Shown here one piece after another: positions 20,024 through 26,945 of a stretch of DNA of 48,480 nucleotides. A program made the translations under genes and the position numbers. Source of the stretch: Lentimicrobiaceae bacterium (lineage in GTDB: Bacteria > Bacteroidota > Bacteroidia > Bacteroidales > UBA4417). The number at the start of each line of letters is the position of its first letter. Position 1 is the stretch's first letter. The DNA is taken from assembly GCA_028697555.1 (NCBI GenBank), contig JAQVEX010000011.1, positions 1-48,480 on the forward strand, written 5' to 3'. Under the pieces are notes generated by a model. That model was not told the origin of the DNA. It was given only the letters and a program-made list of their open reading frames with translations, and searched no databases.

Positions 20024-20031
20024 CAAATTTA
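20024..20031 (-). promoter_or_regulatory. Candidate -7 box for the restriction-modification operon
   Basis: The minus strand reads TAAATTTG, fitting TAnnTTTG, 24 bases before the endonuclease ATG. A GTTG lies at a 21-base spacing (20053-20056) as a poor -33. The leader would be very short and start at the inverted repeat. Confidence 0.38.
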
Positions 20032-20107
20032 ACATTTATTCCACGAAAGTATCAACCTATTGTCAAAGCTCAGGTACAAAAATCATCAAGCAAACCCAAT
20101 CCGTTTT

Positions 20108-20797
20108 TTACACGTTGAATAAATTATTAATATAATCTGCGTCGGAAGCTTTGTTATCATTAATAATATCATCCATCATTATAGGATAGATACATTCTTC
20201 AAGCAACGACTGACTTGTTCGGGTTGTAACCGAATATTTTTGTCCCGTATTTGTTTTTATATCATAGCTAAAATCCCACCCTAAAACTACAACTTTGCAA
20301 TCGATAGAAATTAATTTCTTAATAAGTGGGACATAAGAAGAATCGCCGGCAATAACAACAGCAGTTTCCAAATTGCTACGCCTTGCAATATCAAAGGTTT
20401 CTAACGAAAGCCAAATATCTATGCCTTTTTCTTCGGCATCGCTGGTTTTACTGTCGACCAATAGCGGATAATTGTGTGGAATCAAGCCCTCGTACATAAA
20501 AATGTCGTCAATACGTCTCTCGTTATTCATCTGCGTAAGCCTGTAATCGGCGTCGGTATACTTCTTCTCCAACTGATTGGTAGAATAACGCCCTCTAAAC
20601 CAATGCGATTCGCAAATTCTGACGTATCGTTTTTCAATACCTTCAAATTCTGCAATTTTGTGTAAAACAAAATCAAATAGCCCTTTAAAATTAAGCGTAC
20701 TCTTTCGCGTATGATGATAACGGTAGTACGAATTTATTTTCAGAAAAAAGGTGCCGTCAATAAAAATACCAACTTTGTTAATCTTTTTTTCTTTCAT
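20108..20797 (-). CDS. NYN-domain protein (LabA/DUF88-like, predicted RNase)
   Basis: The 229-residue product belongs to the NYN (PIN-like) fold family, many members of which are metal-dependent ribonucleases or RNA-processing factors. The expected acidic residues are visible: Asp14 in the first strand (VGIFIDGTFF), Asp127 in KGIDIWLSLETFD, and GDSS at 151-154 (AVVIAGDSSYVPLI) matching the family GDsD motif. No membrane segment or signal peptide is present. It lies 108 bases upstream of the restriction pair on the same strand and has its own candidate promoter. NYN proteins occur both in housekeeping RNA turnover and in defence loci; context here does not decide between them. Confidence 0.8.
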   Translation of the reverse strand: MKEKKINKVGIFIDGTFFLKINSYYRYHHTRKSTLNFKGLFDFVLHKIAEFEGIEKRYVRICESHWFRGRYSTNQLEKKYTDADYRLTQMNNERRIDDIFMYEGLIPHNYPLLVDSKTSDAEEKGIDIWLSLETFDIARRSNLETAVVIAGDSSYVPLIKKLISIDCKVVVLGWDFSYDIKTNTGQKYSVTTRTSQSLLEECIYPIMMDDIINDNKASDADYINNLFNV

Positions 20798-20852
20798 GTG
20801 ATTTAAAAAATAATAGTTTTATAATAAAAAAATTCAGTGAGAAAATAACGCC

Positions 20853-20883
20853 CAAAAATAATCATTATTTGATAATTAGCAAT
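20853..20883 (-). promoter_or_regulatory. Candidate promoter for the NYN gene
   Basis: On the minus strand ATTG (20883-20880), a 19-base spacer and TATTTTTG (20860-20853) resemble the Bacteroidota consensus, giving a leader of about 50 bases. The region 20884-21019 up to the next gene is AT-rich and shows nothing else I can name. Confidence 0.45.
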
Positions 20884-21019
20884 ATAAATATAACGTTCAT
20901 ATTAGTTATTTGGTATATAAAAAGTAACTTAAAAAAGTAATATAAACCAAAAAGTATTAATTTTACGGCAAATATATTATCTTCGCAAGCGAATTTACAA
21001 CAACATAAACAACATTGTA

Positions 21020-24000
21020 ATGAATAAAAATTTTAAGTTAATCAACAACCTTGCAGGTTTCTCGGTATTTATTATTTCGTCAATTGTTTATATAATGACA
21101 GTTGAACCTACCGCCAGCTGGTGGGATTGTGGCGAATATATAGCCACAGCATATAAATTGCAGGTAGGACACCCTCCTGGAGCTCCATTTTTCCAATTGC
21201 TTGGTAGGTTTTTTAGTCTTTTTGCTTTTGGCGATATTACCAAAGTGGCACTAATGGTTAACATTATGTCGGCACTATGCAGCTCTGCTACAATATTGTT
21301 TTTGTTTTGGACGATAACCATGCTGGCACTTAAATTTATAAAAGATGAAGAAAATATTACCAAAGGACAGATAATTGCAGTTATAGGAAGTGGTTTGGTT
21401 GGAGCTTTAGCATACACATTTAGCGATTCGTTTTGGTTTTCGGCTGTTGAAGGCGAAGTTTACGCAATGTCATCGTTTTTTACTGCAATTGTTTTTTGGG
21501 CAATACTAAAATGGGACAGAGTTGCTAATCAGCCCCACGCCACGCGCTGGCTGATTTTTATTGCCTTCCTGATTGGACTTTCCATCGGAGTGCACTTGCT
21601 CAACTTGCTTGCTATTCCTGCTATTGCGCTTATTTTTTACTTCAACAAATATGAAAAAACCACATGGAAAGGTATATTGGTTACATTGGCAATTTCTTTT
21701 GCCATATTAGCATTTATCTTATTCGTCATAGTTCCTTATACAGTTAGCCTTGCCGGAAAATATGAAATATTTGCCGTTAATAAATTAGGATTACCTTTCA
21801 ACGTTGGAACATTTTTCTACTTGTTAGTTGTAGTCGGAACACTCTTCTGGGGTATGAGATTTACATACACCGACAAGCACACAAAGGCAGAATACGCTAT
21901 AGGTATTGTATTACTTCTACTTTTGAGCATATTCTCTACCCTTACTTTTATCATTTTCTTGTTGGTAATAGGTGCTTACTACTTGTACAAGAAAAACGCT
22001 TTCCGTGTTTCACGAAACAAAGTTAAAGTCGTTGCCAATACGGCAATACTATCTTGTATTTATATACTAATTGGATTTTCGTCATTTTTTATATTGGTTA
22101 TCAGAGCCAACACTAATACTCCAATAAATGAGAATGAGCCTATTGATGCGGTTAGTTTATTGGCATATCTGAATAGAGAACAATACGGCTCTAATCCAAT
22201 TATTTACGGACAGTATTACAATGCCCCGCTTGATGCTGACAATCCCGGAAAGGATGGAGACCCCGTATATGTTAAAGATGTTGAGAGTGGAAAATATATA
22301 ATGACAGATGAGCGAAAAAATGCTCTTCCAAATTTTGATAAAAGATTTTGCACACTTTTCCCCCGTATGCATAGCTCCGATGAATCGCGTCAGCACCCTG
22401 CAACATATAAAATTTGGGGTAAAGTAAAAGGAACTCCTATTGAGTATGTTAACCGAAACGGTGAAAAAGAAATAATTTACAAGCCGACTTTTGTTGAAAA
22501 TTTACGTTTCTTCTTTACTTATCAAGCCGGACATATGTATTTCCGCTATTTTATGTGGAATTTTTCGGGACGACAAAATAATATTCAAGGATTTGGCGAA
22601 CCTCAAAACGGAAACTGGATTACAGGAATACCGTTTATTGATAATGCTCGCCTTGGCGACCAAACGAATTTACCCGATAGTATGCAAAATGCAGCCAAAA
22701 ACAAATTTTATATGCTACCGCTTATTTTCGGATTGGTTGGTATGTTTTATCAAATTAAACAAGACAAGAAAAACTTTTTAACGGTATTTCTCTTGTTCTT
22801 TATGACAGGTTTAGCCATTATCTTATATCTGAATTCGGCTCCAAACGAGCCTAGGGAAAGAGACTACGCTTATGCCGGCTCTTACTACGCCTTTACTATA
22901 TGGATAGGCATGAGCGTTTACGCACTTTGGGATTCATTAAAGAAATACAAAACTCCTGCCACTGCGACCATTACTACTGTTGCTCTATTACTTTTGGTTC
23001 CTACTATTATGGCAAAAGAAGGCTGGGACGACCATGATAGGTCGGGAAAATATGCGACACGCGACTTTGCCGCCAACTATCTAAATTCATGCGAACCGAA
23101 CGCTTTACTTATTACTCACGGCGACAATGACACATTCCCGCTTTGGTATGTGCAAGAAGTTGAAGAAGTTAGAACAGATATGAGAGTCGTTAATTATATG
23201 CTTGCGTCAAGCGACTGGTACACTCATCAACTTATGCGAAAAGTTTACGACTCGGAAAAACTACCTTTCTATCTTGGTTACGAAGATTACAACAAAGGTG
23301 TTAACGATGTATTGCATTACGTTACCTCGGGAATAACCGAAAGAATTGATGTTCGAGATTTATTAGATTTCATTAAAAACGACCCTAGAGCGAAAATCAG
23401 ACAAGGTAATTCTACTCTGACAATTTTTCCTGCAAAAAAACTAAGACTATATGTCGATACTGCTGAAATTATAGCCAATAATTACGTTAATAAAAAATAT
23501 TGGGACAGACTAGTACCTTATATCGACTTTGATATCAAGACTAACGTAATGACTAAAAACGACCTTATGCTTTTAGACATACTTGCCAATAACAACTTTA
23601 AACGACCCGTTTACTTTGCAAATCCGCCGCAAATAAGAACTTTCGATTTTGGCGATTACTGCCATTTAGAAGGTGTTGTGTACAGATTTTTACCTGTTAA
23701 AGCTGACGGTCCTGGCTATTACAAAGGTATTGGCGATGTTCATACCGATGAAACATACGAATTGTTGATGAATAATAGCAAATGGGGTAACTTGAACGAT
23801 CCTGATGTTTATATTGATAGAGAAAGTGCAAGAAATACCATGATGATGAAGCAAGACTTCTTCAGATTGGCTATGTCGCTGATTACAGAAAATAAACCCG
23901 ATTCGGCTGTTGCCGTTTGCGACAGAGTTCAAGAGTTGTTCCCCGATAGTAAATTCCCTTACGATTTATACATGGTTCAACTTGTACAAGTGTACTACGA

Positions 24001-24232
24001 TGCCGGAGAGTTTGAAAAAGGCAATACTTTGATAAACAGACTGATTGATATTCAGGAACAAAATGTAAATTATATCAATGCTCAAAAACCTAATATCAGA
24101 AATGCTTACAAAAGCGAACTCGACGAAGCATACACACTGATTGGACACTCCTATCAGCTTTCGATAAAATATAATCAACCTGAAATTACAAAGAAAACAG
24201 AAGATATACTTAAACGATTAGGATTAATATAG
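21020..24232 (+). CDS. DUF2723 membrane protein, putative GT-C O-glycosyltransferase
   Basis: A 1070-residue inner-membrane protein of the DUF2723 family (related to TMEM260; glycosyltransferase family 117). The N-terminal part contains many hydrophobic helices from residue about 12 to 360, with more at about 555-610 and 630-665. The first periplasmic loop carries TASWWDCGEYIATAYKLQVG followed by HPPGAP. This acidic Asp-Glu site resembles the catalytic loop of GT-C enzymes that use lipid-linked sugars. The C-terminal about 350 residues are soluble and end in TPR-like helices (ALIIN-type pattern from about 935). Family members are proposed to O-glycosylate secreted proteins in Bacteroidota. 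The acceptor here is unknown. It is monocistronic with a strong terminator. Confidence 0.82.
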   Translation: MNKNFKLINNLAGFSVFIISSIVYIMTVEPTASWWDCGEYIATAYKLQVGHPPGAPFFQLLGRFFSLFAFGDITKVALMVNIMSALCSSATILFLFWTITMLALKFIKDEENITKGQIIAVIGSGLVGALAYTFSDSFWFSAVEGEVYAMSSFFTAIVFWAILKWDRVANQPHATRWLIFIAFLIGLSIGVHLLNLLAIPAIALIFYFNKYEKTTWKGILVTLAISFAILAFILFVIVPYTVSLAGKYEIFAVNKLGLPFNVGTFFYLLVVVGTLFWGMRFTYTDKHTKAEYAIGIVLLLLLSIFSTLTFIIFLLVIGAYYLYKKNAFRVSRNKVKVVANTAILSCIYILIGFSSFFILVIRANTNTPINENEPIDAVSLLAYLNREQYGSNPIIYGQYYNAPLDADNPGKDGDPVYVKDVESGKYIMTDERKNALPNFDKRFCTLFPRMHSSDESRQHPATYKIWGKVKGTPIEYVNRNGEKEIIYKPTFVENLRFFFTYQAGHMYFRYFMWNFSGRQNNIQGFGEPQNGNWITGIPFIDNARLGDQTNLPDSMQNAAKNKFYMLPLIFGLVGMFYQIKQDKKNFLTVFLLFFMTGLAIILYLNSAPNEPRERDYAYAGSYYAFTIWIGMSVYALWDSLKKYKTPATATITTVALLLLVPTIMAKEGWDDHDRSGKYATRDFAANYLNSCEPNALLITHGDNDTFPLWYVQEVEEVRTDMRVVNYMLASSDWYTHQLMRKVYDSEKLPFYLGYEDYNKGVNDVLHYVTSGITERIDVRDLLDFIKNDPRAKIRQGNSTLTIFPAKKLRLYVDTAEIIANNYVNKKYWDRLVPYIDFDIKTNVMTKNDLMLLDILANNNFKRPVYFANPPQIRTFDFGDYCHLEGVVYRFLPVKADGPGYYKGIGDVHTDETYELLMNNSKWGNLNDPDVYIDRESARNTMMMKQDFFRLAMSLITENKPDSAVAVCDRVQELFPDSKFPYDLYMVQLVQVYYDAGEFEKGNTLINRLIDIQEQNVNYINAQKPNIRNAYKSELDEAYTLIGHSYQLSIKYNQPEITKKTEDILKRLGLI

Positions 24233-24258
24233 GTATCTCTGATTTTCATTAAACTTAC

Positions 24259-24298
24259 AAAAAGCTGTCTTTTGAAATAATAAAAGACAGCTTTTTTT
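24259..24298 (+). terminator. Terminator of the DUF2723 gene (also works on the other strand)
   Basis: AAAAAGCTGTCTTTT (24259-24273) pairs with AAAAGACAGCTTTTT (24282-24296) as a perfect 15-bp stem with an 8-base loop, ending in seven T residues. Confidence 0.85.
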
Positions 24299-24312
24299 GT
24301 ATTTAGAAGTAT

Positions 24313-24346
24313 AAAAAAAGCTGCTCGATGGTTTTCAAGCAGCTTT
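24313..24346 (-). terminator. Terminator of the iorAB operon
   Basis: AAAGCTGCT (24317-24325) and AGCAGCTTT (24338-24346) form a 9-bp stem; on the minus strand it runs into seven T residues (24319-24313). It lies 23 bases after iorB. It shares the AAAGCTG core with the neighbouring plus-strand terminator. Confidence 0.8.
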
Positions 24347-24368
24347 GAGCAAAATAAATGTTATTGAT

Positions 24369-24956
24369 TTATTTTTTTGTGTAGTCTAGAGCAAATTCGT
24401 AACCTGCAGTTAATGCCTTAACGTTAACATCAACTATTTTTTCGCCTTTGCTTTCAAATATTTTGGCTATGGCTATCTTCATTTTATCAAACTCAATACC
24501 CAAAAAAGGAACTGCAGCACCAAGTACAACCATATTTGCCGACCTAACAGAGCCAAGGTCTTTGGCTATTCCGTCAGCATCAAGTGCAACATGATTTTTT
24601 AGCTTAACAATTTCCGCTTTAATATCTTGTTCGTCGGGATAATTATTGATATTGATAAATGGTTTTGTATTTGTAATAAGCCATCCGTCGGGTGAAAGGT
24701 AAGGTAAATATCTGAGCGACTCCATAGGTTCAACGGAAATAATTAAATCGGCTTTACCTAACGGAATTAAATCGGAAGCTATAGGTTGTGTTGATATACG
24801 CAAATTCGACGATACATCACCACCTCTTTGACTCATTCCGTGGACTTCAGCTTGTTTTAAATACATGTTTTCCGACAATGCAGCCATACCAATTACTGCG
24901 GCTATGCTCAATATACCTTGTCCACCCACTCCACCAAGTATAATGTCTCTTTTCAT
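24369..24956 (-). CDS. iorB: Indolepyruvate oxidoreductase subunit beta
   Basis: This is the gamma-type (pyruvate ferredoxin oxidoreductase catalytic domain) subunit of indolepyruvate:ferredoxin oxidoreductase. The complex oxidatively decarboxylates aryl pyruvates from Trp, Phe and Tyr breakdown to aryl-acetyl-CoA. The 195-residue product opens with IILGGVGGQGILSIAAVIG, the family glycine-rich signature, and has EVHGMSQRGGDVSSNLRI. The length is normal. It is the second gene of the operon, 65 bases after iorA. The enzyme is oxygen-sensitive and typical of anaerobes. Confidence 0.94.
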   Translation of the reverse strand: MKRDIILGGVGGQGILSIAAVIGMAALSENMYLKQAEVHGMSQRGGDVSSNLRISTQPIASDLIPLGKADLIISVEPMESLRYLPYLSPDGWLITNTKPFININNYPDEQDIKAEIVKLKNHVALDADGIAKDLGSVRSANMVVLGAAVPFLGIEFDKMKIAIAKIFESKGEKIVDVNVKALTAGYEFALDYTKK

Positions 24957-25021
24957 ATGTTATATATTTTAAGTATTTTACAATTATTTATTTAAAGTAA
25001 CTAAAATTTGCTTTTGCATTT

Positions 25022-26623
25022 TTAGTCTTTCTTTTGTTTTGCGCTTTTACGTGCCGTCTGAATACACTCTCTCTGCGGAATAATAACAGATACTCCCTTG
25101 TATTCAAATTCTTTCAATAAAATTTCGGAAATTTTATCTACCTCACGCGGTATAGGATTTACAACAAAAATATGATCTTTATCAACTCCAACACCACGGC
25201 AGATATTTTCAATACGACCTGTAGCAGCCGAATCCTGACCTCCTGTCATAGCAGTAGTTTCGTTGTCTAATATCATAATTGTAACATTGTTGTTATCTCT
25301 AACGCAATCAATTAGACCGGTAACACCACTGTGTGTAAAAGTGCTATCGCCAATAACGGCAACTGCCGGATGTATTCCTGCTTCGGAAGCTCCCTTTGCC
25401 ATAGTAATTGATGCTCCCATGTCAACTGTCGTGTTAATTGCATTAAAAGGAGGTAAAGCCCCTAATGTGTAACAGCCTATGTCTGCAAAAACTCTACTGT
25501 TTGGAAGTTGCGCAAGTGCTTTATTTAATGCTTCATAGGAATATACGTGTGGACATCCGTTGCACAAAGCAGGTGGACGCGGAGCAACAAGTTTTGGAAT
25601 ATCAGCTCCTCTTGTATCAGGCATATCCAAAGCCTTAGCAACAACATTGGGATTTAGCTCACCAATTCGTGGTAAGGTTCCATCTAAACGTCCTTTAATT
25701 TTTTTGCCCATATTTAACATACCTCGCAACGAGCTTTCAATAAAGGGATAACCTTCTTCTATTACAAGTATTTCTTCGGAGTGAGCGTACAACTGCATAA
25801 CATCATCAACAGGGATAGGATACTGAACAACCTTGAATACCGAATGTGGAATGTTCCTGTCGGGAAAGTTTTCCATTAAATAATTATAAGCTATACCTGT
25901 TGTGATAATTCCAAGTTTTGCATCTTTAATAGTTAACTTATTGAAACCCGATTCTCTAGCTTGTTTTTCCAATTCGGGTTGTTTTTCTAACTGACTTATA
26001 TATCTTCTTTTTGCAATTGCAGGTAGCAAAATAAAAGATCTGTCATCTTTTGGCGGAATTTTAAGTTCGTTTTGTTCACGTTTTTCTTTTCTAACAACAC
26101 CTGCACGAGAGTGAGCCAAACGTGTTGTAATCCTTAGCAAAACAGGCAAACCCACTTGCTCAGATAAATCGTAGCCGTAGCGTACCATTTCATAAACTTC
26201 TTGTTGATTCGAAGGTTCAATGATAGGTATCATGGCAAAGTTTCCGTAATATCTCGAATCTTGTTCATTTTGTGATGAGTGCATCGATGGGTCGTCGGCA
26301 GAAACAATAACAATACCGCCTTTAACGCCGGTAATAGCTGAGTTCATAAATGGGTCGGCTGCAACGTTAAGACCTACGTGCTTCATACATACTAATGCAC
26401 GCTTTCCTGCGTAACTCATTCCGAGAGCAGCTTCTAAAGCAGTCTTTTCATTCGATGCCCATCCTGTTCTCACCTCTCCCGATTTACCTTCAGGCGAATT
26501 CATTATATACTCCGTTATTTCGGTTGATGGTGTACCCGGATACGAATAAACCCCCGAAATTCCAGAATCAATAGCAGCTTGAGCCAACGCTTCGTCGCCC
26601 AATAACATAATTTGTTTATCCAT
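25022..26623 (-). CDS. iorA: Indolepyruvate oxidoreductase subunit alpha (no ferredoxin domain)
   Basis: The 533-residue thiamine-diphosphate subunit works with IorB. The N-terminal pyrimidine-binding domain (GVYSYPGTPSTEITEYI) is followed by a transketolase-like C-terminal domain. The C-terminal diphosphate domain holds CNGCPHVYSYEAL, GDSTFTHSGVTGLIDC and the NETTAMTGGQDS stretch that binds thiamine diphosphate. Archaeal IorA proteins carry an additional C-terminal 2x[4Fe-4S] ferredoxin domain with two cysteine clusters. Here the protein stops after PQRECIQTARKSAKQKKD with a single Cys, so that domain is absent and electrons must leave by another route or an external ferredoxin. The reading frame shows no break, so this looks like a genuine short form. 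Confidence 0.94.
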   Translation of the reverse strand: MDKQIMLLGDEALAQAAIDSGISGVYSYPGTPSTEITEYIMNSPEGKSGEVRTGWASNEKTALEAALGMSYAGKRALVCMKHVGLNVAADPFMNSAITGVKGGIVIVSADDPSMHSSQNEQDSRYYGNFAMIPIIEPSNQQEVYEMVRYGYDLSEQVGLPVLLRITTRLAHSRAGVVRKEKREQNELKIPPKDDRSFILLPAIAKRRYISQLEKQPELEKQARESGFNKLTIKDAKLGIITTGIAYNYLMENFPDRNIPHSVFKVVQYPIPVDDVMQLYAHSEEILVIEEGYPFIESSLRGMLNMGKKIKGRLDGTLPRIGELNPNVVAKALDMPDTRGADIPKLVAPRPPALCNGCPHVYSYEALNKALAQLPNSRVFADIGCYTLGALPPFNAINTTVDMGASITMAKGASEAGIHPAVAVIGDSTFTHSGVTGLIDCVRDNNNVTIMILDNETTAMTGGQDSAATGRIENICRGVGVDKDHIFVVNPIPREVDKISEILLKEFEYKGVSVIIPQRECIQTARKSAKQKKD

Positions 26624-26658
26624 AAATTTGTATTTTTAAGTTTATTCTCTTTTTTTGG

Positions 26659-26666
26659 CAAATATA
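26659..26666 (-). promoter_or_regulatory. Candidate -7 box for iorAB
   Basis: The minus strand reads TATATTTG, fitting TAnnTTTG, about 36 bases before the iorA start. An ATTG at a 23-base spacing (26690-26693) is a weak -33. The 322-base gap 26624-26945 otherwise holds only the heptad array at 26779-26911 and AT-rich sequence. Confidence 0.42.
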
Positions 26667-26778
26667 AAGTTTATTTCTGACAAATTGGTCAATTTATTTA
26701 ACTAAAAAAATAATTTATACTACGTATAAACAACGCCAAATATTTATGTTCTTTAATTATTGCACTGTAAAAGTTGCT

Positions 26779-26911
26779 GTTGGCTATTAGCTCTTAGCCC
26801 TTGGCTCTTGGCTGGTTCGAGGCAATTAACAATTATCAATTATCAATTAGTAATTGCTCATTGCTCATTGCCAATGGCTAACGGCTAACGGCTAACGGCT
26901 ATGGGCTAAGG
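26779..26911 (-). repeat. Heptad repeat array, copy 2
   Basis: Nineteen consecutive 7-base units in one phase. In plus orientation they run GTTGGCT, ATTAGCT, CTTAGCC, CTTGGCT (twice), GGTTCGA, GGCAATT. A run of ATCAATT-type units follows, with the dyad CAATTA-G-TAATTG at 26844-26856, then GCTCATT (twice), GCCAATG, GCTAACG (three times) and two variants. Read on the minus strand it aligns heptad by heptad with copy 4 (40486), including the run AATTGCC then YCGAACC. It fills most of the gap between the GH95 gene end and the iorA start. Confidence 0.9.
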
Positions 26912-26945
26912 GTAATTAACCGAAGGATAATGCTAAATTAAAGCA

